Positions 26,285 to 36,285 are shown, counted from the first letter of the stretch. The stretch is DNA of 64,000 bases from Micromonospora sp. RP3T (GCF_003027925.1 NZ_PYPS01000018.1:1-64000); one strand, 5' to 3'. The notes: generated by a model not told the origin, from the letters alone. Program-made: numbers and translations.

Positions 26285-26443
26285 CCGCTGGTCGAAGCGT
26301 ATCGGGTCACCGTCGCTCTTCTGGTCAAGCTCGGTGACGCTGAGCTGGCGTGGCTGGCCGTGGATCGGGCGATGCCCACCGCCACCGGCGACCGGGAGTT
26401 GGTGGCCGTCGCAGCCGTCCAGCTCGGTCGGGTGGTGAGAGCT
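26285..26443 (+). pseudogene. Remnant of a helix-turn-helix/TPR-type regulator
   Basis: About 53 codons read VEAYRVTVALLVKLGDAELA, WLAVDRAM and VAVAAVQLGRVVRA. This pattern matches the TPR-like C-terminal half of actinobacterial XRE-type regulators. No start, DNA-binding domain or homologous continuation is found on either side. Confidence 0.5.
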
Positions 26444-27121
26444 CACCGGACCCGGTGGGGTGGAGAGGGCTTTGGCCTGCGGAGATGTGGGACAGAGATC
26501 TGGTGTGAACGCCCAGAGAGCCCGAAGTGGTCAGTCCTGCATCGACGTGTGGCTCAAGGGCGTTGCTCGACGTGGTCACCGGGTGGCCCGTGACCGGCCA
26601 GATCCGGGCGCCGTCGCCTCCTGGGCCGACGGCGTCGGTCACGGACTGATCGGCGTCCACGCGCTGACCGCACCGAGCGGGAGCGGCATCGGGAGCGGAA
26701 CGACCAGCCGCCGGCGACCTGGAATCGCGGAAGATCGCGGACAGCCGCGAAGATCGCCGTCGGGCGTCAGGTCGCTGTCCGGAAGCGTCCGGAAGGTCGC
26801 CCGGTTGCTTCCTCCGGACGGAGCCGCGCTCCTCGCTCCGAAACTTTCGGTGTTGTGCCGGTCGGAAAGCTGGCCTGCCGTCCGGCGCTCCTGCTGGCAG
26901 CGAGGTCATTGACGGATGACCTGAGCACTGAGTAGCCTCAGCAAACGAATCATCACATGTAAATATCTCGATAATTTTCCGAGGCGACGACATGGCCGCG
27001 GCTGACCGTTGACGAGCTCGTCCGTCGGCTTCCGCCCGTGTGCCCCGCTGGTGGAAACCCGTCGCCCTGATTCGCCGCGGTCACCCGACCACCGCCGCTC
27101 ACGATCACCGATGGAGGGCCG
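26444..27121. other. Gene-free region and upstream control region of the CUT1 transporter
   Basis: There is no supported gene. The right end contains an AT-rich island (26941-26985), exceptional in this window, with an interrupted inverted repeat CTCG...CGAG at 26967-26983. This is the likely promoter and operator zone for the transporter operon starting at 27122; a LacI-type site is possible but no regulator gene is adjacent. Confidence 0.5.
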
Positions 27122-28378
27122 TTGAAACGCGTCCGGAGCACCGCAGTCGTCATCGCCACCGTCGCGCTCGTCCTTGCCGGCTGTGGGGGATCAGGTGGCA
27201 CGTCCGACCCGAAGACCTTCGAGTTCTGGTCGTTCGCCAACATCAACCAGAAGGCCGACGTCGACGTCTACACCAAGGCGCACCCGGATGTACGCGTCAA
27301 GGTCACCGAGGTGGGCAGCACGACCGAGACCGCGCAGGCGCTCACCGCCGCGCTGGCCGGTGGCAAGGTGCCCGACCTGGTGCTGATCCAGGCCGACGAC
27401 CTGCCGAAGTTCATGCAGTCCCCGGACAACTTCGTGGACCTCACCACGCTGGGCGCGGGCGACATCAAGGGCAACTACCTCGACTGGGTGATGGCACAGT
27501 CGACGACCAAGGACGGCAAGATCATCGGTGTGCCGACCGACGTCGGCGGCCTGGCGGTCGCCTACCGGACCGATCTGTTCAAGGCGGCCGGCCTGCCCAC
27601 CGACCGGGACGAGGTCGCCAAGCTCTGGCCGACGTGGGACAAGTTCATCGACGTCGGCAGGAAATACGTCGAGCAGACCGGGAAGCCGTTCGTGGACAAC
27701 ACGCCGACAAGCGTCTTCTTCCAGGCGGTCAACCAGGGCAGCCAGCGCTACTACAGCGCCGACCGCGAACTGGACTACGACAACGAGCAGGTCAAGGCGG
27801 CGTTCGACGTGACGCTGAAGGCCTTCGGCGCGGGCATCTCCGCCAAGCAGGGGTCGTTCTCGTCCGGCTGGACCGCGGCCATGAAGAAGGGCGACTACGC
27901 GGTGGTGTGCTCACCGTCCTGGATGCTCAGCCAGATGAAGACGAACGCCCCCGAGACGAACGGCAAGTGGGACATCGCCACCATTCCCGGTGGCTCGGGG
28001 AACTGGGGTGGCAGCTTCCTCGCCATCCCCAAGCGCGCCAAGAACGCGAAGGCGGCGTGGAACTACATCTCCGAGATGCAGTCGCCGAAGGGGCAACTGG
28101 ACCACTTCCTGATGCAGGGGTCGCTGCCCACCACGCCGTCGGTCTACACGGACCCGCAGTTGGTCGGGAAGACCGACCCGTTCTTCAGCAACGCGCCGAT
28201 CGGCAAGATCTACACCCAGTCGGTGGTGGGGATCAAGCCCTTCTACTTCGGTCCGCAGGACGGTCCCGTCGGCACCGAGTTCCTCAACACGCTCACCAGC
28301 GTCGAGCAGGGCAAGGTGGACCCGGCCAACGCCTGGAACACCGCGCTGGCAAACGTCAAGAACGCCGTACGCGAATGA
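27122..28378 (+). CDS. CUT1-family sugar-binding lipoprotein
   Basis: A 418-residue extracellular solute-binding protein (SBP_bac_1 type). TTG at 27122 is preceded by GGAGGG. The lipobox VLAGC places the lipidated Cys near residue 21. Family features include FEFWSFANINQKADV, KVPDLVLIQADDLPKF, GVPTDVGGLAVAYRTDLF and the MKKGDYAVVCSPSWML region. By context with GH43 and GH120 enzymes it should bind xylo- or arabinoxylo-oligosaccharides; this is inference. Confidence 0.88.
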   Translation: MKRVRSTAVVIATVALVLAGCGGSGGTSDPKTFEFWSFANINQKADVDVYTKAHPDVRVKVTEVGSTTETAQALTAALAGGKVPDLVLIQADDLPKFMQSPDNFVDLTTLGAGDIKGNYLDWVMAQSTTKDGKIIGVPTDVGGLAVAYRTDLFKAAGLPTDRDEVAKLWPTWDKFIDVGRKYVEQTGKPFVDNTPTSVFFQAVNQGSQRYYSADRELDYDNEQVKAAFDVTLKAFGAGISAKQGSFSSGWTAAMKKGDYAVVCSPSWMLSQMKTNAPETNGKWDIATIPGGSGNWGGSFLAIPKRAKNAKAAWNYISEMQSPKGQLDHFLMQGSLPTTPSVYTDPQLVGKTDPFFSNAPIGKIYTQSVVGIKPFYFGPQDGPVGTEFLNTLTSVEQGKVDPANAWNTALANVKNAVRE

Positions 28379-28411
28379 CGGAGGGCTGCCGCCCATCGGG
28401 AAGGTGACGCC

Positions 28412-29374
28412 TTGACCACCATGCTCACCCCGGCCACGGCCGCACCGGACGTCCGGCGGCCTGATCGCCGGCGGCGGATCCGGCAGGGCGTACGGGAGTC
28501 CCTGGCCCCGTACGCGTACATCTCACCGTTCTTCGTGCTCTTTCTGATCTTCGGCCTCTTCCCGCTGCTGTTCACCTTCTACATCTCCCTGTTCGACTGG
28601 GATCCCATCGGCGAGCACCGCTTCGTCGGGTTGGACAACTTCTCCGAACTCCTGCACGACCCGCGTTTCTGGGGGGCGCTGCGGAACACGTTCAGCATCT
28701 GGGTGCTGTCGACGGTGCCGCAGTTGCTCCTGGCGCTCGGCCTGGCGCACCTGCTCAACCACGCGCGGCTGCGGCTGGCCGCGTTGTTCCGGATGTCGGT
28801 GCTCGTTCCCTACGTCACCTCGGTGGCGGCCACGACCATCGTCTTCGCCCAGATGTTCGACCGGGACTACGGCATGATCAACTGGTTCCTCGGGTTGCTG
28901 GGCTTCGACCACATCGACTTCACGGCCTCGCTGTGGGGCAGCCACCTCATGATCGCCACGATGATCGCCTGGCGCTGGACCGGTTACAACACCCTGCTGT
29001 ACCTCGCCGCGCTCCAGGCGGTCCCCCGGGAACTGTACGAGGCCGCCGCCGCCGACGGCGCGAACGGCTGGAAGCAGTTCCTGCACATCAGCATCCCCTC
29101 GTTGCGGCCGATCATCGCGTTCACCGTCGTGACGTCGACCATCGGCGGGTTGCAGGTCTTCACCGAGCCGCTGCTGGCCAACCCGGTGGGCGGACTCACG
29201 TGCGGAGCGGCACGGCAGTGCCAGACCGTCACCCTCTACCTCTACGAGCAGTCCTTCGGGCAGTTCCACTTCGGCTACGGCGCGGCGGTCGGCGTCGCGC
29301 TCTTCGTCATCGTGGTGGCCTTCTCCGGACTCAACTACCTGCTGGCCACCCGCATCCGCTCGGAGCGCCCATGA
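28412..29374 (+). CDS. CUT1 sugar transporter permease 1 (MalF-like)
   Basis: A 320-residue membrane protein with six predicted helices. The EAA coupling loop reads YEAAAADGANGWKQFLHI, followed by PSLRP. TTG at 28412 is the longest start; ATG at 28421 is equally possible. It overlaps the second permease by ATGA. No ATPase gene is present, normal for actinobacterial CUT1 systems that share one MsiK-type ATPase. Confidence 0.9.
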   Translation: MTTMLTPATAAPDVRRPDRRRRIRQGVRESLAPYAYISPFFVLFLIFGLFPLLFTFYISLFDWDPIGEHRFVGLDNFSELLHDPRFWGALRNTFSIWVLSTVPQLLLALGLAHLLNHARLRLAALFRMSVLVPYVTSVAATTIVFAQMFDRDYGMINWFLGLLGFDHIDFTASLWGSHLMIATMIAWRWTGYNTLLYLAALQAVPRELYEAAAADGANGWKQFLHISIPSLRPIIAFTVVTSTIGGLQVFTEPLLANPVGGLTCGAARQCQTVTLYLYEQSFGQFHFGYGAAVGVALFVIVVAFSGLNYLLATRIRSERP

Positions 29375-30240
29375 AGCCCACACCCTCCACCGCCGTGCCC
29401 GGGCGGGCCAGAAGGCGCTCGGCCAACCGCGTCCCGATCCCGGTGTACGCGCTGCTCACCCTCACGGCGCTCGGCAGCGTCTTTCCGCTCTACTGGATGT
29501 TCGTGGTGGCGACGACGGACTCCGCCACCGCGACGACCCTGCCCCCGACGATCACGCCCGGCGGCAACTTCCTGCACCTGGCGGAGCTGGTCCTCACCAT
29601 CGTGCCGTTCGTGCAGTCCCTGCTCAACAGCCTGATCGTCGCCGGCACGATCGCCGTGGGACAGGCGCTGCTCTGCGCGTTGGCCGGCTTCGCCTTCGCC
29701 AAGCTGTCCTTCCCCGGCCGCAACACGCTGTTCCTCATCGTCGTGCTGACCATGACGGTGCCGGCGCAGTTGGCCGTGGTACCGCAGTACCTGATCATCT
29801 CTCAGCTCAACTGGGTCGACAGCCTTCAGGCGGTGATCGTTCCCGGGCTGGTCAGCGCGTTCGGCATCTTCTGGATGCGCCAGCACATCGGGAGCACCAT
29901 CGACGACGAGCTGATGCAGGCGGCGCGGGTGGACGGCGCGACCACCTGGCAGATCTTCTGGCGGATAGCCTTCCCGCTGGTCCGCCCGGCGGCGTACGTG
30001 CTGGGGTTGTTCACGTTCGTCTACGCGTGGAACGACTTCCTGTGGCCGTTCATCGTCCTGAAGTCGCCGGAGAACTACACGGTCCAGATCGCCATCAAGG
30101 CACTGCAACAGAACCGCGACATCGATCTGGGCCTGGCCATGTCCGGCTCCTTCCTGGCCACCCTCCCACTGCTGGTGCTGTTCGTCTTCGTCGGACGACG
30201 TCTGGTGCAGGGCATCATGGAAGGCGCGTTCAAGGGGTGA
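29371..30240 (+). CDS. CUT1 sugar transporter permease 2 (MalG-like)
   Basis: A 289-residue six-helix permease. The EAA-type loop is LMQAARVDGATTWQIFWRI followed by FPLVRP; the ending FVGRRLVQGIMEGAFKG is diagnostic of MalG-like subunits. It pairs with the protein from 28412. The stop is 14 bp from the convergent GH43 gene. Confidence 0.92.
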   Translation: MKPTPSTAVPGRARRRSANRVPIPVYALLTLTALGSVFPLYWMFVVATTDSATATTLPPTITPGGNFLHLAELVLTIVPFVQSLLNSLIVAGTIAVGQALLCALAGFAFAKLSFPGRNTLFLIVVLTMTVPAQLAVVPQYLIISQLNWVDSLQAVIVPGLVSAFGIFWMRQHIGSTIDDELMQAARVDGATTWQIFWRIAFPLVRPAAYVLGLFTFVYAWNDFLWPFIVLKSPENYTVQIAIKALQQNRDIDLGLAMSGSFLATLPLLVLFVFVGRRLVQGIMEGAFKG

Positions 30241-30254
30241 GCGCGCCGGTCCCG

Positions 30255-31784
30255 TCAGCCGGTCGGCCGGTAGTCGAACCAGTCGAACCCGGCGGTTCCC
30301 TCGGTGACGTACATGCCGATGACCCGTCCGGTGAAGCCGGAGGCGACTTCGGTGGACAGGTAGCGCCCGTCCAGCTCCGCCAGGTACGCCCAGCCGTCTC
30401 CGGAGTCGACCTCGAACCTGATCGTGTCACTGCCGGCGGCCACGACGCCCACCTGGCCCGCCAGCGCGAGATCGTCGGACGAGGTGATCGTCGGCGGCAG
30501 CACGTCGGTGCTCCGGATGCTCAGCGCCACGGTCACCGCCCCCGCCGGCACCCGGCACTCCCCGAACACCTGGCGGAACGGCCCGACCCGGCCGATGACC
30601 CGAGCCCGACCCCGCGCGATTTCCAGGTCGTAGTGGTGCGCCTCGTCGATCCTGATCGTCAGGCCGGACCGGCCGGAGCCGGGATCGACGCGGACGCTGA
30701 CCCGGCAGTCATGGTGCTGCTGGCGGCGGCCGACGAGGGTGGCGCCGCTCCGGTCGAGGCTGTCGCCGGTCGCGTGCAGGGTCAGCCAGCCGGGCCGGTC
30801 GGTCAACGACCAGGCCGAGGCGGGCCGGTCCCGGGGAGAGATCCACTGTGCGCCCAGCCGCTCGTTGTCGAAGTCGTCCCGGTCGGCGGGCCCGCACGTC
30901 CCCGCCGAGCCGGTCGGGGACCCGACGGGTTCGACCACCGGCCACCCGTCGACCCAGTGCACCGGCACCAGGAACGTCTCCCGCCCGAGTACGTGGTAGG
31001 GCGGCCAGTGCCCCTTGGCCCGGATGCCCAGCAGGACCATCCACCAGCTGCCGTCGGCGGCCTCGACCATGTCGGCATGCCCGGTCGCCTGCACCGGCCG
31101 GTCGGTACCGCGATGCGTCAGGATCGGATTGGCCGGCCCGGGCTGGAACGGCCCGCGCGGCGATCGCGCGCGGGCGACGCTCACCGCGTGGCCGGTGTGG
31201 GTGCCGCCCTCCGAGACGAGCAGGTACCACCAGTCACCGACCCGGTACAGATGCGGCGCCTCCGGGTACTGGCCACCCGTTCCCGACCACATCGGCACCG
31301 GCCCCTCGAAGACCTCTCCGGTATCCGGGTCGATCCGGTACGACTCGACCCCGGACACCGTCAGCCAGCAGGTGCCGTCGTCGTCCCACGCCAGCGACGG
31401 GTCCACGTGCGGCAGGTCCAGGTAGACCGGATCCGACCACGGGCCGGCGGGATCGGTCGCGGTGACGATCAGGTGCCGACCGAGCGTGACGTTCGTCGTG
31501 ACGACCCAGAACCGGTCGTCGTGGTGGCGGATCGTCGGCGCGTAGATGCCCCGCGAGGCAAGCGTGTCGGGAGGCAACCGAAGCTGGTCGGCGCGGTCGA
31601 GCACGTTGCCGATCTGGCGCCAACCGACCAGGTCCCGACTGTGGAAGATCGGCACACCGGGCGAGTACTCGAAGCTCGAACACACCAGGTAGTAGTCGTC
31701 GCCGGCGCGGCAGATGCTCGGATCGGGCCAGAAACCCGGAAGGATCGGGTTGCGGTAGCTGAGGGACTCACCGTGGGCGGACAC
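30255..31784 (-). CDS. GH43 glycosidase (beta-xylosidase / alpha-L-arabinofuranosidase)
   Basis: A 509-residue enzyme without a signal peptide, so probably intracellular. The five-bladed propeller (about 8-300) shows the three GH43 carboxylates: base Asp in NPILPGFWPDPS, pKa-modulating Asp in HVDPSLAWDDDG and acid Glu in QYPEAPHLY. A C-terminal beta-sandwich of the GH43_C2 type (about 320-509) is typical of xylosidases of this clade. GTG at 31784 lacks a strong ribosome site, so the start is uncertain by a few codons. It is convergent with the transporter and likely acts on imported oligosaccharides. Confidence 0.88.
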   Translation of the reverse strand: MSAHGESLSYRNPILPGFWPDPSICRAGDDYYLVCSSFEYSPGVPIFHSRDLVGWRQIGNVLDRADQLRLPPDTLASRGIYAPTIRHHDDRFWVVTTNVTLGRHLIVTATDPAGPWSDPVYLDLPHVDPSLAWDDDGTCWLTVSGVESYRIDPDTGEVFEGPVPMWSGTGGQYPEAPHLYRVGDWWYLLVSEGGTHTGHAVSVARARSPRGPFQPGPANPILTHRGTDRPVQATGHADMVEAADGSWWMVLLGIRAKGHWPPYHVLGRETFLVPVHWVDGWPVVEPVGSPTGSAGTCGPADRDDFDNERLGAQWISPRDRPASAWSLTDRPGWLTLHATGDSLDRSGATLVGRRQQHHDCRVSVRVDPGSGRSGLTIRIDEAHHYDLEIARGRARVIGRVGPFRQVFGECRVPAGAVTVALSIRSTDVLPPTITSSDDLALAGQVGVVAAGSDTIRFEVDSGDGWAYLAELDGRYLSTEVASGFTGRVIGMYVTEGTAGFDWFDYRPTG

Positions 31785-31861
31785 GGCATGAGTGTCGATG
31801 TCGTGAACCGTCTCGGCAAGCCGGTCGTATCCTCGATCACCGCCGGCACCGGGGCCGGGTG

Positions 31862-33517
31862 ATGACGAGCCTCCGCCACCGACTGTCCGGCCGGCTCCGG
31901 CGCGCCCGTCGCCACGCGGCCACGGAGCCGCCGTACGCCTTCACGGTGCGGCGCGGGCTGCGCGTGCCGATGGACGACGGTGTCGAGCTGCGCGCCGACC
32001 TCTACCTGCCGCTCGGCCCGGTCGAACCGCCGTTGCCCACTGTCGTCGTCCGCTCGCCGTACGGCCGGCACGGCTCCCTCACCCACGCGCCGGCGCTGGC
32101 GGGCGAGGGGTTCACGGTTCTGGTGCAGAGCTGCCGCGGCACGGGCGGCTCCGGTGGCAGCTTCCGGCCGCAGCTCGACGAGCAGCGCGACGGCATGGCC
32201 ACCCACCGGTGGGTACGCCGCCAGCCCTGGTTCACCGGCACGGTCGCGACGTACGGGGAGAGCTACCTCGGCTACGTCCAGTGGGCCGTGGCGGGACGGA
32301 TGTGCCGGGACGACCCGGGGAACGCGCCGGACGCCCTGTGCCTGAACGTCACGATGGCCGACTTCGGCGCGGTCACCTGGAACAACGGCGCCTTCTCGCT
32401 GGGCGGCTCGCTCGGCTGGTCGCGCCGGATGGCGCTGCGGGGCATGCGTGGCGCCCTGGTCCGGGCGCGGCTCGCGCGGTGGCCGGACCGGAAGCTGGCC
32501 GAAGCCTTCGACGTCCTGCCCCTGTCCCGCGCCGACACCGTGGTGGCGGGCCACCCGATCGGCTGGTACCAGGACTGGCTGGCCCACGAGAGCCGCTCCG
32601 ACGACTACTGGACCCGGCAGTCGCACACCGCGTCGGTGCCCGACGTCACCGCACCCGTGTACATGGCCACCGGCTGGTACGACATCTTCCTTCCCTGGCA
32701 GTTGCGCAACTACGCCCAACTCGCCGCGGCCGGTCGCCCGCCTCGGCTCACCATCGGCCCGTGGGGCCACCGCGACGACCGGAGTCCGTTCCTCGCCGAG
32801 TCGATCGCGTTCCTCAAGGACCACTTCGCCGGCGCGCCCGCGGCCCGGCCGGCGCCCGTGCGCGCCTTCCTCACCGGCGCGGATCAGTGGCGTGACCTAC
32901 CCGCGTGGCCGCCGCCGGGCACCGTCGTGCAGCGGTGGCACCTGCATCCGTCCGGGCTGCTCGACGCGGCGGTCCCGGCCGGGGGCAGCACCTGCTACAC
33001 CTACGATCCGGACCGGCCCACACCCGCACTCGGTGGTCCCGGCCCGGTCGACAACAGCGCTCACGAACGCCGCGCGGACGTCGTCGTCTTCCGTGGTCCA
33101 CCTCTGGCGCACGCTGTCGTCCTCGCCGGGGAGCCGATCGCCCACGTGCGGTTCCGCTCGACGGCGGCCAGCGCGGACGTGTTCGTCCGGATCTGCGACG
33201 GGCACCCCGACGGCCGCTCGATGAGCGTGTGCGACGGCATCCGCCGCCTCGGCGGCGTCGGCACGGCAGCCACCGACCCGCGACCGGACGGGGACGGTTT
33301 CGTCGAGCTGGCGGTGCCGCTGTGGCCGGCGTTCCACCGCTTCGCCGCCGGCCACCGCGTCGCCGTGCAGGTCAGCTCCGGAGCGCATCCGCGCTACGCC
33401 CGCAATCCCGGCAGCGGCGAACCCGCCGCCACCGCGACCACCACGGTACGGGCGCGGCAGGAGATCTCCCACGACGGCGCCCACCCGTCCCGGCTCGACC
33501 TGCCGGTCCGGACGTGA
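31862..33517 (+). CDS. CocE/NonD-family serine hydrolase
   Basis: A 551-residue alpha/beta hydrolase of the X-Pro dipeptidyl-peptidase/cocaine-esterase group. Catalytic elements are Ser in TYGESYLGY, Asp in TGWYDIFLPW and His in GPWGHRDDRS. A C-terminal jelly-roll (about 345-550) ends with AGHRVAVQVSSGAHPRYARN, as in this family. ATG 31862 has only a weak ribosome site. Placed between xylan-active genes it could be an acyl esterase trimming decorated oligosaccharides; the natural substrate is not evident. Confidence 0.85.
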   Translation: MTSLRHRLSGRLRRARRHAATEPPYAFTVRRGLRVPMDDGVELRADLYLPLGPVEPPLPTVVVRSPYGRHGSLTHAPALAGEGFTVLVQSCRGTGGSGGSFRPQLDEQRDGMATHRWVRRQPWFTGTVATYGESYLGYVQWAVAGRMCRDDPGNAPDALCLNVTMADFGAVTWNNGAFSLGGSLGWSRRMALRGMRGALVRARLARWPDRKLAEAFDVLPLSRADTVVAGHPIGWYQDWLAHESRSDDYWTRQSHTASVPDVTAPVYMATGWYDIFLPWQLRNYAQLAAAGRPPRLTIGPWGHRDDRSPFLAESIAFLKDHFAGAPAARPAPVRAFLTGADQWRDLPAWPPPGTVVQRWHLHPSGLLDAAVPAGGSTCYTYDPDRPTPALGGPGPVDNSAHERRADVVVFRGPPLAHAVVLAGEPIAHVRFRSTAASADVFVRICDGHPDGRSMSVCDGIRRLGGVGTAATDPRPDGDGFVELAVPLWPAFHRFAAGHRVAVQVSSGAHPRYARNPGSGEPAATATTTVRARQEISHDGAHPSRLDLPVRT

Positions 33518-33571
33518 CCGGGCGCGAACGTGTCGACAGCTACGTGACCACTCGTCAGGAGGACTCCCCGG

Positions 33572-35539
33572 ATGACATCCGTATTCCATGTGGCGACCAC
33601 CGGTTCGGATCACGCCGACGGCAGCGCCGAACGGCCGTTCCGGACGATCAACCGGGCGGCCGGCGTCGCGCAGCCCGGTGACACCGTGGTGGTGCACGCG
33701 GGGGAGTACCGCGAGTGGGTGAGGCCACGCCGCGGCGGTCTCAGCGACTCCCGCCGCATCACCTACCAGGCCGCGCCCGGCGAGCACGTGGTGATCAAGG
33801 GATCGGAGCGTGTCACGGGCTGGGAGCCGCTCGGCGGGACGGTGTGGCGGGCGGTCGTCGACAACGCGCTGTTCGGCGCGTTCAACCCGTTCGCCGAGGA
33901 GGTGGCGGGCGACTGGATCGTGTACGGCGAGGGTGCGCCACGCCGGCACCTCGGCGACGTCTATCTGAACGGCGTGAGCTTCTTCGAGGTGGCGAGCCGG
34001 GCGGAGGTCGACGCTCCACCCCGGCGCACCGAGGTCGTCGACGACTGGACCAGGGTGACCCGTCCGGTCGGCGATCCGGACCAGACCCAGCTCGTCTGGT
34101 ACGCCGAGGTCGGCGAGCGGACGACGATCTGGGCCAACTTCCAGGGCGCCGACCCGAACACGGAGCTGGTGGAGATCAACGTACGTCGCAGCGTCTTCTA
34201 CCCGGAACAGCCGCACCTGGACTACCTCACGGTCCGTGGCTTCGAGCTGGCGCACGCGGCCAGCCCGTGGGCGCCGCCGACCGCCGACCAGCCGGGCCTG
34301 ATCGGACCCCACTGGGCGAAGGGGTGGGTCATCGAGGACAACGTGATCCATGACGCCAAGTGCGCGGCGATCTCGATCGGGAAGGAGGGGTCGACGGGGC
34401 AGAACCACTCGGCTCTGCGCGGCGACAAGCCGGGCTACCAGTACCAGCTGGAGTCGGTCTTCGCGGCCCGCCAGATCGGGTGGGACCGCGAGCACATCGG
34501 CTCGCACGTGATCCGACGCAACACGATCTACGACTGCGGCCAGAACGCGATAGTCGGTCACCTCGGGTGCGCGTTCTCCACGATCGAGGACAACCACATC
34601 CACCGCATCGGCGTGAAGCGCGAGTTCCACGGATACGAGATCGCCGGCATCAAGCTGCATGCCGCCATCGACGTGGTGATCCGGCACAACCGGATCCACG
34701 GCTGCTCGCTGGGCACCTGGCTGGACTGGCAGGCGCAGGGCACCCGGCTGTCCCGCAACGTCTACCACGACAACTGCCGGGACCTCTTCGTCGAGGTCAG
34801 CCACGGTCCCTACCTGGTCGAGCACAACATCTTCGCCTCGCCCGCCGCGCTGGAGCTGTTCAGTCAGGGAGGCGCCTTCGTCCACAATCTGATCTGTGGC
34901 ACAGTGCGGCTGGAGCCGGTGCTGGACCGCGCCACGCCCTATCACCGGCCGCACAGCACCCAGGTCGCCGGGTACGCGGTGATCTACGGCGGCGACGACA
35001 GGTACGTCGGGAACCTCTTCCTGGGCGGCGACCCGGGCGCGGCCTACGGGGCGGGCGCGGAGGGCGCCGGGCCACCGCTGGCCGGCACCGCCGGATACGA
35101 CGGCCATCCCGCGTCGTTCGACGAGTACCTGGCCCGTCTCGCCGACCAGCCACCCAGCGACCAGCAGAAGTACCTCGACGTGAAACAACCGGTGTACGCC
35201 CGCGCGAACGCCTACACCGCCGGCGCCCGACCGTTCGCGGGTGAGCGCGAGCCGTGGGTGCTGTCGGGGGCCGCGACAGCGACAGTCGTCGACGGGGACG
35301 ACGCGGTCTGGCTCGTCACGGATCTCCCCGAGGCGTTCGACGAGGCCCGGGTCGGTGTGGTCACCGGCCGGGAGCTGGCACGGGTCCGGTGCGCCGACGC
35401 GGAGTTCGAGGAGGTCGACGGCAGCCCCGCCGTCATGGACATCGACCTGTCGGGCGTACCCCGGCAACCTGGACGAGAGGGCGCCGTCGGCCCGCTCGCG
35501 CGCCTTCGGTCCGGGCCGCGCCGAACGCGGGTCTTCTGA
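33572..35539 (+). CDS. GH120 beta-xylosidase (right-handed beta-helix)
   Basis: A 655-residue protein without a signal peptide. It opens with the helix cap FHVATTGSDHADGSAERPFR and has long parallel-helix repeats. The proposed nucleophile Asp (GTWLDWQAQG) and acid/base Glu (LFVEVSHGP) are exactly 23 residues apart, the spacing I recall for characterised GH120 XylC (D382/E405). ATG 33572 follows AGGAGGA. It would remove xylose from short xylo-oligosaccharides and complements the GH43 enzyme and the transporter. Confidence 0.85.
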   Translation: MTSVFHVATTGSDHADGSAERPFRTINRAAGVAQPGDTVVVHAGEYREWVRPRRGGLSDSRRITYQAAPGEHVVIKGSERVTGWEPLGGTVWRAVVDNALFGAFNPFAEEVAGDWIVYGEGAPRRHLGDVYLNGVSFFEVASRAEVDAPPRRTEVVDDWTRVTRPVGDPDQTQLVWYAEVGERTTIWANFQGADPNTELVEINVRRSVFYPEQPHLDYLTVRGFELAHAASPWAPPTADQPGLIGPHWAKGWVIEDNVIHDAKCAAISIGKEGSTGQNHSALRGDKPGYQYQLESVFAARQIGWDREHIGSHVIRRNTIYDCGQNAIVGHLGCAFSTIEDNHIHRIGVKREFHGYEIAGIKLHAAIDVVIRHNRIHGCSLGTWLDWQAQGTRLSRNVYHDNCRDLFVEVSHGPYLVEHNIFASPAALELFSQGGAFVHNLICGTVRLEPVLDRATPYHRPHSTQVAGYAVIYGGDDRYVGNLFLGGDPGAAYGAGAEGAGPPLAGTAGYDGHPASFDEYLARLADQPPSDQQKYLDVKQPVYARANAYTAGARPFAGEREPWVLSGAATATVVDGDDAVWLVTDLPEAFDEARVGVVTGRELARVRCADAEFEEVDGSPAVMDIDLSGVPRQPGREGAVGPLARLRSGPRRTRVF

Positions 35540-35546
35540 CCACGGC

Positions 35547-35568
35547 GGCACCGGGGGCGCGCGGTGCC
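35547..35568 (+). terminator. Hairpin after the GH120 gene
   Basis: GGCACCG (35547-35553) pairs with CGGTGCC (35562-35568) across an 8-nt loop, eight bases past the stop. It is a modest, T-tract-free terminator candidate. Confidence 0.45.
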
Positions 35569-35747
35569 GGTGCCGGCGGTGACGCCATGGCCGGTCGGCG
35601 CCCGGTCCGCTGGGCCTGCTCGTGGACGTGGGTGCGTGGTTCGGTGAACCGGGCAGGGCCGGGTGGTCGGCTGAACGCGTTCCGGTGCGAAGCAGGGTCA
35701 GTGTGACTCCGATCGGCATTCTTGACCTTCCCCCGGAGGGAGACCTG

Positions 35748-36125
35748 ATGGTTGGGGGCATGGCGATGAACTCGAAAGGGGCAACTGAGTTGAACTGGGA
35801 CGATCTGCCGGCGGTGATCACGGGGTTCCTTCCCGCGCACGAGGCCCGGGAGGCGGACGCCGCCGTCAGCGCGTTCGCTGCGGACGCGGTGGTGACGGAC
35901 GAGGGCCGTAGCCACCGGGGTGTGGCGGAGATCCGGAGCTGGCTGGTCAACGGGGGAAGTGAGTACACGTACACCACGGAGTTCGTCGGTGCTCACCGGG
36001 TCGGTGAGGGGCGGTTCGACGTCGCGCAGCACCTGGAGGGTGACTTCCCGGGCGGCTCCGCGACCCTGCACTACCGATTCGTCCTGGCCGGAAACCTGAT
36101 CACCCGGCTCACGATCGAACCGTGA
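35748..36125 (+). CDS. SnoaL/NTF2-like small protein
   Basis: A 125-residue protein starting at ATG 35748, eight bases after GGAGGGA. The cone-shaped SnoaL-like fold is suggested by an N-terminal helix (ITGFLPAHEAREADAAVSAF), then AADAVVTDEG, IRSWLVNGG and a final ATLHYRFVLAGNLITRLTI strand. Such proteins may be isomerases, cyclases or plain binding proteins; function is not predictable here. It is a monocistronic neighbour of a MerR regulator. Confidence 0.75.
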   Translation: MVGGMAMNSKGATELNWDDLPAVITGFLPAHEAREADAAVSAFAADAVVTDEGRSHRGVAEIRSWLVNGGSEYTYTTEFVGAHRVGEGRFDVAQHLEGDFPGGSATLHYRFVLAGNLITRLTIEP

Positions 36126-36285
36126 GCCCCGTGTCGCTCGGGAAAGCCTGGATCTCCGGTACGGTCCGCACGTTCTCGGAGGCGAACCGCAGGCGGATCG
36201 GAGCCGGACTCGACCGGTTGTGCGAGCCCGTCGCTCCGGCGTACGGAATGATGACATGCACGCCTGGTGCGAGACGGGTGCGGTG

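Noticed and set aside
32897..35977. 1026-codon minus-strand frame
   Set aside because: Antisense to the CocE-type and GH120 genes, which carry clear catalytic motifs.
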